Shown: positions 1-11,559 of the stretch, in pieces
Layout: each line of letters begins with the position of its first letter
Position numbering within the stretch: position 1 is the first letter of the stretch
Source of the DNA: Cymbidium sinense
Lineage: Eukaryota > Streptophyta > Magnoliopsida > Asparagales > Orchidaceae
NCBI GenBank assembly: GCA_021442155.1
Contig: CM038223.1
Span: 35,934,983 to 35,998,982, forward strand
Length of the DNA stretch: 64,000 bases
Direction of reading: 5' to 3'
The notes under the pieces: model-generated
What the model saw: the letters and a program-made list of their open reading frames with translations, nothing else
What the model was told of the DNA's origin: nothing
The model's database searches: none
Position numbers and translations under genes: made by a program

Positions 1-1660
1 TGGCATGTTTTTCATAGGTTTCTTAAAGTGTGGGGATTTGATGTGTGGCCTAGATGCAGTAGACTCTATAGGGTAAAATTAAATTTTTTATCCTCACTAA
101 ATAACTCATAACTAAATTTTAATACAACTAATAATCTCATTTTCAATCCTAGGTTCTCAATCAAGATAATAAAAGATTTAGCATCCTCTTAGCTAAATGA
201 TTGTATGCTCTGACAACATGCATATCATATTATGACTATTGCTTAAGGAGGGTCTCTACTCTTGTATGATACGAGATATGCTTGACGTTTGAGAGCAATC
301 TCTTATAGTGAAGAACACCTCTTCTAATTGATTTATCCCATGACTTAATTTCATCATGCATATAAGCATAATTTCCCTTAGCCTTATTCCAAATTAAATG
401 TGTAAAAATGATCCAAAAACTTATACATTTTTACAATAGTCTAAGTCATGTTTACATAAAAAATATTATCTAGTCTCTTAGGGAGTGAATTTAGGACTTT
501 AGATTCCTTCCTAATTAAATAATAGCCTAGCTATCTTGGATTTACATAAGAATGGCCTATATTATTTTAAGGCATAGGAGGTGATAGCTGACAGTCACTC
601 TAGGTGGTTGTAAGTCCAAGAGAGTCAAGATATGTTCATTCTCTCTTATGGAGGTGAACCATCATATCCTATTTTCCCAATTAAACTTAGGGCATGCTTC
701 TAACTTATGCTAAAGCATTTTAGATTTAGGTTCTGAGGCTACTTATTTCCTTCTAGCTATGAGTATAAGCCCTCACCTCTTAGGCGTTTCCATAATTTTG
801 TGTTGTTGGACTATAAGCCCTAGCATTCTAATAAGATTCTAACTTAAATAAAAGTAAAGTCTCTCTTTCAAAAATATAAAGCCATTATAGGTTAGATCGG
901 AGCACCCACTACGTATCTTAGTATCTTGGGTGCTCCCTACTTGTCTTCATATGGAATTTGTAAATAAGTATTTCTATTTGAACTTTCCCACTTGATTTCT
1001 AAAAGTAGCTAATCCTTTGAGAGTCTAGCTTTGAAATCTTTAGAAGTACTTATTGACCACTTTAATTGAGAGTATTCTTAAGAAAATCCCATTTCCTAAG
1101 ATGTAAATAGCTATGGAAGCTTTCTTCATAGGGAACTAAAGAATCTGCATAAAATAAATCTGACTTTACTTATTTATATAAAGTAGGGGAAAGATCTTTG
1201 GCATACATGCAGACTCATCTACTTTAGGAGTCCTTATTAAGTGATTAGGTAAATTGTAGGGTGATGTTTCTATCATATGAGAAAGTAGATCATACCTTAA
1301 TGTCACACCCGATTACTTCAATAAGTACCCTCTAAGATCTACATGGTGTTCCTATGACTCTAAATTCAAACACCATAAAGATATAATTAATTATAAGGGC
1401 TTTCCCATATGAGGAATTATAGACCCCATATAAAATAAACCCTATTATATTTCTTTATATAGTTCAGGAGAAATATCTATAGTACATTGAAGTCCATCAA
1501 CCTTAGGAGTCTTTATAAATTAATTAAATCCATTATATGGTCATATAGTTTTTTAAGATAATATATTTAGCCCTTCTTAATATATTTGATTTCTTAAATA
1601 AGAACCCTCAAGATCTGCATTGTGTTCCAAATAAAGTTCTTACAACCTCTCAAAATCTCC
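1..1660 (+). repeat. Dispersed repeat, copy A (5' end outside window)
   Basis: This stretch is similar, in the same orientation, to 48777-50062. Shared landmarks include GATGCAGTAG at about 54 and 48783, the GGAGGT..TAGCTG..GTCACTC block at about 578 and 49309, and the GATTACTTCAATAAGTACCC block at 1311 and 50019. The two copies differ by many substitutions and small indels, so the duplication is old. No coding frame is conserved between them. In copy B the repeat lies just downstream of LTR-like DNA, so it is probably part of an LTR or untranslated region of a large retrotransposon. The family is not recognised. Confidence 0.75.
1110..1650 (+). repeat. Two tandem subunits of about 277 bp inside repeat copy A
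   Basis: The segment ending at TGTTCC near 1349 is repeated by a diverged segment ending at TGTTCC near 1628. Both contain an AAAATAAA block, a TTTATATA block, a TTAGGAGTC block, a GATTTCTTAAATAAG or GATTACTTCAATAAG block and a final GATCT-CAT-GTGTTCC. Copy B (48777-50062) contains only one such subunit, so the number varies between family members. Confidence 0.6.
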
Positions 1661-2417
1661 ATTTTTAAAGGATGAAGTGGTTATCATAAAATAAAATTAT
1701 ATAATAACTTCAAGAAACTCTATATTAGTTGCTTTATAAAGATACTCCTGCATGCTTCAAAGGTTGGTGAGTGTAGTATGTCGAGTGTCCAATCATTCAT
1801 CTATGTGAGCATGAAAGTCTAGTGCCAACTATCAAGTATGACAAATGCTTCTCCTCCTACTCGAATAAAAGTGAGTCTCCTTATGCAATTAACTTGGTTG
1901 GTTCACTGTATGAGGACAATTCCTTAAGTTGGCTAGTGAGTAAAATTTTCCTAGACTTTGGTGACCCTTTCTTGGATATTTTAGTGGTACATACATTTAA
2001 GTAATCTTATGGGTGCATTTCTTTAACATAATTAATTCTTATTTTTAAATTTATTTATTTTAAATTTGTAATTATGTAGAATTTATGTTGTTAAATATAA
2101 AATGAGTTTTAGAGATCACATTTCTTGCCTAATTCACCCCCTGTCCCCACTTGGTTTCCCTTTGTCCTAAAATTATTATTAAAGCTTGTGCTCTAAATTT
2201 CATATAACAACTTAGAGTATAAGATCCACCTTACAATGGCTTATCAATTAGTTTTTTCTTTTAAATCATTTTACTCCAATTTTTTTTATAAAATTTAATT
2301 TTGAAATATAAAAAATCTAAATTCTTAGCATTCTTGCACAACATTTATTGGATCTTAATCCATATCTAGGTTTACATCAGACCTTACTTGTGAGTCTTAT
2401 TTATAAAAATATAAGGG

Positions 2418-2419
<2 letters not shown>

Positions 2420-2457
<38 letters not shown>
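2420..2457 (+). repeat. (GA)19 microsatellite
   Basis: An uninterrupted GA dinucleotide run of about 38 bp in AT-rich sequence. Confidence 0.95.
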
Positions 2458-2460
<3 letters not shown>

Positions 2461-3139
2461 GTAGGGAAAGTATGGCCACTATGTATCACTGATAATAAAT
2501 AGTACAATAGTAATTTGAATACCATAAATTAGAATCTCTATTGAAGTCTAAGTTTCAAGAGCCCCAAACTCAAAAAGTCTAATGAATATCCTAAGAAATC
2601 TAAAATTCCATAAATATGGCTCTAAACACTTTACTTATAGTGTTGGATGGATTCATAAAATACTACATAAAATTATATAATAATATAAAGAAAATATATC
2701 ACTCAAAGGGATACTCAAGCATAAGAATGTGTATAGCAATCTAATATAAGGAAAGTATGTCCTCTAAATCACATGGTCTCTTATATGGATTCACTTTCTT
2801 GACTCTTAATGTTGGATGGTTCAGTATTTGTGTCCTTATTGAATTGTGATGTAGGTGAGTGACTGATAAGTTCATTTATAAATGTTTTCATCTAACACCC
2901 TATGTAAGTCTAATAAGAAATTTAGGTATGTATTCCTAGTATATGTTGAGTCCCTTACTAAGAGTTTCTAGGATCATGTTACCTAGCTGCTAAGCTGGTG
3001 GCAAGCTCACACATAGCTAATCACCAAGTTGGTTTGACTCAACTGATTATATTACTTACACTCCTTCAGCGAAGTCTGCTTTGCTTATGGAATTTCTTTG
3101 ATATAAATGTATAAGTGTATACACAGTGTATATCATGGG

Positions 3140-3236
3140 CAAAGCAAACTCACCATGAAGGAAGTTAAGCAATAAAATCAGGTTTAGTATATACCTAAGA
3201 TAGACCACGGACAAAGTAAACTCACCATGAAGGAAG
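3140..3236 (+). repeat. 72-bp-period direct repeat (two copies)
   Basis: The motif CAAAGCAAACTCACCATG plus GAAG flank at 3140-3164 recurs with one mismatch at 3212-3236, giving a period of 72 bp. The copies are otherwise diverged. Confidence 0.8.
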
Positions 3237-3541
3237 AAGAAATGGGAATTTATATGCTCAATGCTTACATACACACTAGTTTGCCATCAACTCAGTGACT
3301 AGGAAATATTTCTCTAATCATATTATATTAAGGTACTCAATATCTACTTGGATAGCATACTTGACTCACCAACATGACAATTAAATGACCTCAACAAATG
3401 CATTTGCTAGTCATTTACATCAAACATCATAAAAAAACAAAATACTAAAAAGTCCCACATTCAAAGACAAGGAAGTTAAGTTAAATGAAGGATGCGCCAT
3501 CCAAAGGCTACATCTTAGCCACACTGGATTACTATACATAT

Positions 3542-3641
3542 GTTTGTGAGTTTTATATGTGAGATTATCAATTGTCAAGTGAGATTACTATACACTTGGA
3601 TAGCATTCTTAGAAGTTTGTGAGTTTTATATGTGAGATTAT
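3542..3641 (+). repeat. 73-bp-period direct repeat (two copies)
   Basis: A 27-bp segment starting GTTTGTGAGTTTTATATGTG at 3542 recurs identically at 3615. The similar period to the repeat at 3140 suggests the same slippage or unequal-exchange process. Confidence 0.8.
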
Positions 3642-3689
3642 TTATTTTCAAGTGCTTAACTAAAAACATTTTATTTTAAAATCCTAATA

Positions 3690-3814
3690 CCACATGATAT
3701 AAAAATTTACCTCATATAGCTATACTCTCCTAAGAATTTTTATAGATCCTCCAATCCACCAATTTTATCACTTCAGTGATCTACCCCTGCCCCATTATCA
3801 TTTGGTATTAAAGC
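3690..3814 (+). mobile_element. LTR 3' end with primer-binding-site-like motif
   Basis: A CTCTCCTA..AATCCACCAAT..ATCACTTCAGTGAT block is followed by TTTGGTATTAAAGC. The 12 bases TGGTATTAAAGC at 3803-3814 differ from the common plant retrotransposon initiator-Met primer binding site (TGGTATCAGAGC) by few bases. The same block occurs at 29735-29835 in the same orientation. I infer the right end of an LTR whose internal region is lost or unrecognisable. Confidence 0.5.
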
Positions 3815-4306
3815 TTAAGTTATTCAGTAAACTACATTGAAGGTGGTCAACAAGGGGGTAGGAAGCTTGGAGATGTATTTATAAAGTATGGAGTTAACTT
3901 CCCAAGGTAATCTTTGTACTTTTGAGCTGGTTTAATTATATATATTTTTCTTTGCAAAATCATGTGGTGGATTACAAGGATGAAATTATAATAGCTATTA
4001 CAAGGTTGCAATTAGTTGTCTTCACTTTTCTATCCTAGCCTTTATCCATAAGCTTACTCTACCCAATTAACTTAAAAGTACCCCAAATTAGTAAGAGAGT
4101 GATCCAAAAAGTCTCTATTCATATTAATGTAGAAAAACTTATCTTGATTAATTTAAGGTTTAAACTTAAAACTTAGTTTTCTTAAGCTAGATTGCTACTG
4201 ATTGTAATTTACAATTTGTTAAATATTTACCTTATTATTATGTATGTAATTTGCATTTTTTTTAGATAAAAAATCATCATTGCATATTTAAAAATTATAA
4301 AAAAAG

Positions 4307-4920
4307 TGTTGTGGCTCATCAAGGGAGGAAAGAACTTATTATAAAGTCCCAACCCAAAAGATAAAGCTATATAAAAGTTATGTTATATTTTATGTGCATT
4401 GGTATTTTATAATTAAGTTCCATGTGTTGTATTATGTAGTAAATGATGTTTTTAGTTATGTTTAAGTGTGTATGGGAGTTGTAGTTTAAATCAATAATTG
4501 TTTAAGTGTAAAAATGTATCAACATTATGATGCTTAGTAATTGGTTTTCTAGCTATGTGGCACTACATCCAATGCCTTATATAGTAAAAAATAGAAATGC
4601 TAACACCTAGGCATCGTGAGATGATGAGTTTTAGTTTTATGTCAATTTTTTAATACTTATCTCGAAGGGAGATGCATTCTGGACACTTGTAACTTTTAAA
4701 ATATTTAATCTAGCATAATGAAAGACTTTTGGACTATTTATGTAAGAAATTACGTGAAAACTCTTAGGTTAGAGCTTGGTGGCACCATCCAAGAGACTTA
4801 GTGATCTCTCACCACCATTCTACTTTGGTTAGTAAAACTTCTCACTTCCTTTCCACTTTCGTGAGTGGGATATTTTGAGCATTCCTTCTCTCTCCGATGC
4901 GACTCATCGTGACCACACTA
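4307..4920 (+). mobile_element. Chromovirus LTR 1
   Basis: Starts TGTTGTGGCTCATCAAG and shares GGAGGAAAGAAC, the TTATGT..GTATTAT.TAGTAA block and the final GAGTGG..CACA block with the LTRs at 7069 and 12828. It ends just before the primer-binding-site-like motif at 4924. It is about 614 bp and visibly diverged from the other two. Confidence 0.75.
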
Positions 4921-4923
4921 CGT

Positions 4924-4935
4924 TTGGTATTTGAG
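4924..4935 (+). other. Primer binding site, degenerate (initiator-Met type)
   Basis: TGGTATTTGAGC matches TGGTATCAGAGC at 10 of 12 bases and sits a few bases after the LTR end, as expected for minus-strand priming. Confidence 0.7.
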
Positions 4936-5450
4936 CAAGATTTGGATAAATGGAAAAAGTGCTTGTAAGTGTTCTATATAGAATCCAAGCAAGGTTAATT
5001 TTATATTTTAGAATTTGTGTAATTATTATATAGATTTTAGTGATTTTACTTGGTAAACTCATACTAGAATCATGTGATAGGCAATTATATGAGCATTTAT
5101 TTTACTTCTAACTAGTTGTCTCCATTAGAAAAAAGTGTAACCTCTCATTACTTAAAACCAATCTATAACTATGATACTTTAGTGACCACTTGAGTAAAGG
5201 AGAGTTCACAAAAGAAAGGCAAACCTAAGATACAAACCTTGCATAAAAATCAAACACATATCCTCAAAAGACTTTAAGATTATTTCTTTTGTTTGTTTAC
5301 TTGATGTTTTATATTATCCAAAAGTAATATGTGTTTGCTAAAGGCTAAATCATTTAAAATTTATACATCTAACTATGCTAAAATTAGTTTACATAATGCA
5401 TATTTAAAATTTTTTTGGAGTGACAAAATCACATTTCCTTCATTTAAATC

Positions 5451-6480
5451 ATGCCACCCAAGTCTACTAGCTTGGATCAATTAGAAGACTTAACTAAGAA
5501 GGTAGGTGAGATTGCTATGCAAAGTGAGGAAAACTCACTAGAGTAGAGAACCTTATTATGAACTTAGCTATCGAAGTTCAAACCTTGAGTACAAAGATTC
5601 AAACTTTACTGAATATCACACATCGGGATGACCCAGAACCTGTAGTAGAGGAAAACATAGAACTTGCTAGAAGACTATCCTACTATAAATCAAACTTGAG
5701 GAGCCTCTAGAGACATGAACATCTTAAGCTCCAAAAATCTTACATGAACCAATCAAATAAGTAAAGATAGAAGCCCCAATGTATGATGGTATTCATGACC
5801 CCAATAAGTTTTCAGATTAGCTTACCCAAGCCGATGAGTTTTTTTATTACTACCATATGGGTGACAATCAGAGAACCACATTGCAAAACATTAATTTGTA
5901 TGCCATGCTAAAATTTATTAGAATAATATTTTATCTATAGAAGAAAGGTTAGGTCGAAATCTCATGACATGGGTAGAAATGAAGGAGATGTTAAGAGCTA
6001 AATATTGCCCTAGAAATCATGATAAAAAGAACCATGAGTAGTTACTACTCTTAGATAAGGAGGCATACAAGTAGTAGAATATATGAATACATTTAAAGAC
6101 TTAATAGCCAAGACACATTACACTGATCAAAAATGATAAAGAGCTAATAATTTTTTCATTAGTCTAAGAGGACATATCATGAAAGAGGTAGAGCTTCATA
6201 ACACTAAAACTTTAGAAGATATCTTTAACTATGCTTTACTCCTAGAAATGGATAAGAAAGCTGCATCCATATCCAAATTGAAGGCTCAAATATCATCTAA
6301 ATATTTGTCCATGTCTTAACCTCAAAAGTTTACTACAAAAACTAACCCTTTCACTACTAACAACAAATCCCAATGAATCAATTTCTAAAAATGTAAGGGA
6401 GACTATCTACTTTAAATGTTATTAGAAAGGTAATAGGCATAATCAATGTAAGGCCAAAATCTAATTTCTAGATGAATTAG
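5451..6480 (+). pseudogene. gag: gag of chromovirus unit 1 (decayed)
   Basis: Begins ATGCCACCCAAGTCTAC, the same start as the unit-2 gag at 8360 (MPPKS.SLD..E.LTK.V.EI). Stops and frameshifts are frequent, and one early stop falls about 30 codons in. The C-terminal region reads Y-F-K-C-Y-stop-K-G-N-R-H-N-Q-C around 6410-6450, a CX2CX4HX4C zinc knuckle whose first Cys is Tyr. Gag would form the particle core and the knuckle would bind RNA. It cannot be translated as one protein. Confidence 0.75.
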
Positions 6481-6654
6481 AAAATTAGAAGAGAGTGAGG
6501 ATATAGAAGAGATACTTGTTAATACTCCCCTATCAAACAAGAAACTAGATTTCATTATAGATAATTCAATGTCAACTATGAAGTGTAAGACTACATCTAA
6601 AGAAGAAAAAGATTATAGGAGAAGAAATATTTTCTAAATGTACATCTTATATAA

Positions 6655-7068
6655 AAAATAGATGTGAAAATTAGTAATAGATGGAGGCAGTGTATAGGAA
6701 TTCCATTAATAATTAAAGACATAAACATTCTCAAGGATTCATATTTAATAGTAAATCAAATCACCAAAACTTATAACATCCTTAAGCCCAAACTTCATCA
6801 ATACCATAATCATATGATGGTTCACCATAAATAATAATACATAGAAAATGCTTTAGCAAGGGTTTAGGGTTGTGAATATTATATCAACCCATGATATTAA
6901 TAAAGAAAATCTCAGGACTAAACCTTATCGAGAATCATTTCAGGTTAGTTGGGTGAATCACACATCCCTACATATCATAAATAGTTGTCTAGTTCATATT
7001 ATGATAGATAACTATATTGACTAAATTTGTTGTGATGTTCTTCCAATAGAAATCACACATATATTTTT
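6655..7068 (+). pseudogene. Protease fragment of chromovirus unit 1, truncated and interrupted
   Basis: KLVIDGGSV can be read near 6668-6695 and matches the aspartic-protease active-site region. About 190 bp without counterpart in unit 2 then intervene before NVIS.HDI resumes near 6875. The fragment stops at CCDVLPIEITHI (near 7030-7060), where the next LTR begins at 7069. Reverse transcriptase through integrase are missing from this unit. Confidence 0.65.
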
Positions 7069-7765
7069 TGATGTAGAACATCAAAGGAGAAAATTACATA
7101 TCACTAAGTCTAAAACAAAAGCTTGAACTTGGGAGGAGTTTAGTAGACTTTATATGTGGATATATATTTCATGTATTGTATTAAGTAGTAATGGGTGTAT
7201 TTAATCATATGTAAGTGTTGTATTAGAGTTGTGGTTAAAAACATGTAAGTTCATGTATTAAATTTTATAGGTGTGGGTCGAGTACCTTGGCACTACCTTT
7301 TTGGTGCTTTATAGGTTTTATTATTTGGACACTGAAAATCTGGCGCCTTGGCACTGAGATATGGAGACTCAGCACTGGATAGTGGCATTGTAGCACTGGT
7401 TCATGGTGTCACGGCACTACAAACAACTATTTTGAATTTTTTTTAGTTTTTTGGTAGTTTTATCTGCAAAGGACACTTCCCTAGGAGTATTGTACTTAAT
7501 CACCTATTTTAACCTAATGACGGATTTTTTGGCTTTTGTGTGAAACTTGGAGTGAAAACTCTTTAGTTGGAGCTTTATGCGGGAATCTAAGAGTTTCAGT
7601 GATCTCTCGCTACCATTCTACTTGGGTGAGTAGAACTTCAGACTTCTTCCACTTTGGTGAGTGGAATATCTTCATCTCCTTCCCCTTTGGTGAGTGAAAG
7701 AGCATTGGAGCATCTCTTTCTCCACATCCACAGTGACATCCTTCTCTTCATGATCATGTTGAACA
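7069..7765 (+). mobile_element. Chromovirus LTR 2 (shared by units 1 and 2)
   Basis: Starts TGATGTAGAACATC and ends GAACA. It aligns along its length with the LTR at 12828 (TAGTAGACTTTATATGT, CATGTATTGTATTA, GTAATGGGTGTATTTAATCAT) and is about 697 bp long. A repeated GGCAC motif (TTGGCACTA, CTTGGCACTGAG, CACGGCACTAC) occurs near 7290-7420. Confidence 0.85.
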
Positions 7766-7770
7766 AATTT

Positions 7771-7782
7771 TGGTACCATAGT
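7771..7782 (+). other. Primer binding site, degenerate
   Basis: TGGTACCATAGT follows the LTR end by five bases, at the position where the LTR at 12828 is followed by TGGTATCAAAGC. A short ATCCTCCCCAT repeat lies just after it. Confidence 0.6.
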
Positions 7783-8359
7783 GTAATCCTCCCCATCAAT
7801 TTCTAGTATTAGGGCATGATCCTCCCCATTAATTTTTGGTTTTAAAGCCCAATGTTTGGATTCATAGAGAAACCACTTATAGATAATCCATATCAAATCC
7901 AAAAAAGGTTATTTCTATACTTTAGATTTTGTGTAATTTCCTTCACAAAATTAGTCATTTTTCTTGGAAATGCATTCTAATTATATGTTGTAGGACTTTC
8001 AATGATTGTTTGTGTTACTACCAACTAGTTGTCTCTACTTATAAAGCCTAGCCTTTCCCCTACTTAACCTAACCATAAGCCATCATACTTGAGTGATAAA
8101 TTGTGTAAATAAGAGTTCACTAAATAGCCTAACCTAGATACTAACCTTACATAAAAATAAAAATCATATCATTAAGAATTTTATGTTTATTTCTTTTCTA
8201 ATTGTGCTTAATGTTTTGCTGTATCAACATGTTACTTTGTATTTATTAAAGGCTAGTCAATTTTAAAATTTGTGCATCTAATTTATGAAGTTTTGTTTAC
8301 TTATTTCATATTTAAATTTTTGATTTGGTGTGTCATACTTACAACTTTTTGTTTATATC

Positions 8360-9320
8360 ATGCCACCCAAATCTATTAGTTTGGACCTTATAGAAAGCTT
8401 AACTAAGAGAGTAGATGAAATCTCTATGAGAAGTGAAGAGAAAATTACATGGGTAGAAGATGTCCTCATGAACTTGACCGCACAAATTAAAACCTTAAGT
8501 ACTAGGCTTAACATATATCACATCCAAATAACTTAGAACTTGTACAAGGGGAAAACATTAAACTTTCTAGGGATGAATATTTTAAGAGAAGGCCGAACCT
8601 AAGGAACACCCTTGAACAAGACCATCTTAGGGTCCAAGAAACATCATAAGAATCGACAAAATAAGTTAAGATAAAATCCCCAACATATGATGTTGTTCAA
8701 GACTGCAATAAATTAATAGATTGGTTAACTCAAATGGATAACTTCTTTAGTTGGTATTATATGGATGCTTACCAAGGAACAATATTTGCAAAAGTAAAAT
8801 TAGTATGTCATGTAAAAATCTATTGCATAACATTATAGCTAAAGAAAAGAGATATGGTATAAATCTCATGACGTGGGCATATATGAAAGAAATCCCAAGG
8901 GAGAAATATTGTCCGAAAAATTATGATAAAATACTACACAAATAATTAACTACGTTGAGTGTGGCTAAAACTCAATGCACTGGTCAAGAGTGGAAAATAG
9001 CAAATAAACTTATTATTGGTTTAAGAGGAGATATTATGAATGAAATAGAGCTTCATGATCCCCCGACCTTAGAGGATGCCTTTTACTGTGCTTTAATTCT
9101 AGAAAAGCACAAGAAAGCTACATTCACATCTAAAATGAAAGCTCAAATATCTTCTAAATATCGACCAACATCTCAATCTCAATAACCAATTGTTAGACCT
9201 AATCCTTTTACATTAAACAACCCCTCTAAGTAAACCCTAATGAATCTACTTCTAAAGATATAAAAGTGATAGTTTGATTTAAATGCCATAAGAAGGGTCA
9301 TATGTAAAACCAATGTAGAG
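8360..9320 (+). pseudogene. gag: gag of chromovirus unit 2 (decayed)
   Basis: Begins MPPKSISLDLIESLTKRVDE, chosen because unit 1 starts the same way. It continues with a coiled-coil-like N-terminal segment, a central region rich in W and basic residues, and a C-terminal stretch reading RGDIMNEIELHDPPTLEDAF (8955-9185), typical of chromovirus gag. The zinc knuckle follows at 9275-9316 as stop-F-K-C-H-K-K-G-H-M-stop-N-Q-C; the first Cys codon appears to have become TGA. Several frameshifts separate the blocks. Confidence 0.8.
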
Positions 9321-9479
9321 AAAAAAATCTTGTTCTTAGATTAATTTGAGAATTTAGAAGAAGAATATGATATTGAAGAGATTCATGAGGATACACCCTT
9401 ATCTGATGAAGAATTCAATCCAAATATAGATAATCTAGTATCAGTTATGAGGTTTATAACTACTTCTATAGAAGAAGAA

Positions 9480-9910
9480 GATTGGAGAAGGGGAATATTT
9501 TCTCAATGTATATTCAATGTAAGGAGGAGAGGTGCAAACTAATAATAGATCGAGGTAGTGCTATGAATGTTATATCAAGCCATGATATCACTAAAGCCAA
9601 TCTTATAATGGAACCTCACCAGAATAATTCCAAGTTAGTTGGGTAAATCACACATCCCTACCTATCTTTGATAGATGTCTTGTTCTAATTAAAATTGGTA
9701 GCTATAATGATCAAAATTTGGTGTGATGTTCTTCCAACGAAAATAAGTCATATCCTATTAGGAATGCCATGACTTTATGAATTTAATGTAATTCCATTAT
9801 GGTGTCAAAACACATGCATATTCAAATATAATGAGAAAATAATCAAGTTATTCCCTATAAATCCTAACAAGAAGAGGTCAATTACACCCCCCTTATATAA
9901 TTTTTTGTGT
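9480..9910 (+). pseudogene. Aspartic protease of chromovirus unit 2
   Basis: RCKLIIDRGSAMNVIS (about 9530-9580) corresponds to the D-G-G/S active-site region, with Gly replaced by Arg. It is followed by WCDVLPTKISHILLGMP (about 9718-9770), the conserved second block of retropepsin-like domains in this group. A TGA replaces the Trp after GMP. Retropepsins cleave the Gag-Pol polyprotein; this one is broken. Confidence 0.75.
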
Positions 9911-9989
9911 ACAGCCACAATTCTGAACTACATCCCAAACACAATCAAGGGAGAAATGCAAAACTCCAACCGATAGTAATATCACCATC

Positions 9990-11330
9990 TAATGATAGGA
10001 AGGATACTTTTAATTATACATTCGAATACATTGTGAATCTCCTAAAATTAAAATTAAAATGATGCTTTGTTAAGGAGTTCAATGACCCTACTTCTTTATT
10101 TTCTTACACCTTTGGAAAATATTTTTGATAGATTTGATTCCTGGTTTATAAATACCTAATTTATACCATTATAAGATAAATCCAACAGAGCATACAAAGT
10201 TAAAATGAAAAGTAGATGAACTCCTAAGAAAGACTTTTATCTAAGAAGGCCATAGTCTTTGTATTATACCTTCTTTTTTAAATCCTTAGAAAGACAGAAC
10301 TTGGAAGATATGTATTGATAGCAGAGAAGTAAATAAGATCATAATAAAGAATAGGTTTACTATACCTAGGTTAGATGACATGTTAGATCATAATTTAGGT
10401 TCATCTTTATTCTCTAAAATTGATTTGACAAGTGGATACCATCAGATTAGGATTAAAAAGAGTGATAAATAGAAGACAGATTTCAAAACTCTCAATGGTT
10501 TTATGAATGGTTAATCATGCCATTTGGTCTTTCAAACACACCTATCACATTCATGAGACTAATGAATATAATATTAAAATCTTTTACTAATCAATTCTTT
10601 GTAGTATATTTTGATGATATCCTTATTTAGAGCCGAGATGAGAAGTCGCATCTACATCATTTAAAAATTATCTTAGAGAAATTATGGTCGGTAAAATTAT
10701 ATGTAAACCTTAAGAAATGTATTTTCCATTAATGTGAAATTATTTTCTTAAGGTTTATTGTATTTGATGGATGAAGGTTGATCCATCAAAAATCAAATTT
10801 ATTTTAGAGTGGCAAACTGCAAAAATTTTCAAGGATGTTAAACATTTTCATGGATCAATAACATTCCATAGGAGGTTTATAAGAAACTTTAGCTCTATTG
10901 TAGACCTTATCATAAACATTCTAAGAAAGATAAATTTATGTGAACAATAGAAGTCGAAAGAGCCATGAGACATTTTGATTTTAATAAAATCATTGAAGTG
11001 ACTTATTATGCATCAGGTATTGGAATATGTAGATTATTAAGTTAAGTAAACCATCCCAACACTTTCATCAGTGAGAAATTAAATGATGCTAAGTAAAAAA
11101 TTGAGAGTTTTATGTGATTATTCAAACTCTTAAGCATTGGAGATATTATTTATTATGTAAAGTGTTCATTCTTAAGACTAATCATTCCAATAGAAACTAA
11201 ATCATAAACACACTAAGTGGATCAAAAATCTTCAAAACATTTTATTTGTGCTTGAACATAAACTCGGGATTGAAAATTAACTAGAAAACACTCTATCTAG
11301 AGTATCTTTAATGGTTTCAGCCTTTAAATT
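9990..11330 (+). pseudogene. pol: Reverse transcriptase and RNase H of chromovirus unit 2
   Basis: Conserved RT blocks are readable in order: [14 protein letters not shown] (about 10298), [11 protein letters not shown] (about 10350), [16 protein letters not shown] (about 10412), [17 protein letters not shown] (about 10518) and the catalytic FVVYFDDIL with YFDD at 10607-10618. RNase H follows, with Y-Y-A-S-G-I-G-I and HPNTFISEKLNDAK near 10995-11095. In-frame stops occur after KKSDK, in the YEW region and directly after the YFDD block, plus frameshifts. Block order and spacing match Ty3/gypsy pol, so this is a decayed copy and not a host gene. Confidence 0.9.
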
Positions 11331-11559
11331 TCAAATTCCTAGATTTACAACTTTAAAGGAAGATTTCAAAGTTTGTGTAAATTTCTATATGATATACTTA
11401 AAACATAAATCTAAGCCCTTGAGATTCAATAGTTCCTATATCATTCTACATGGATATCTTTATAAATGTAAATAACTATGTATTCGTAAAATTTATCTAA
11501 GGGAATTCCTTATCTATAAATTATATTTAAGAGGTATATCAAGATATTTAGCAAATTAA

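Larger units (their letters stand above)
1661..3690. other. AT-rich DNA without recognisable genes
   Basis: Apart from a GA microsatellite and two short tandem repeats listed separately, I see nothing assignable. A 60-codon frame at 1822-2004 and a 72-codon minus frame at 3056-3274 show no known motif. The latter is built over the 72-bp tandem repeat and is probably chance. The stretch could be the body of the LTR whose end lies near 3802. Confidence 0.5.
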
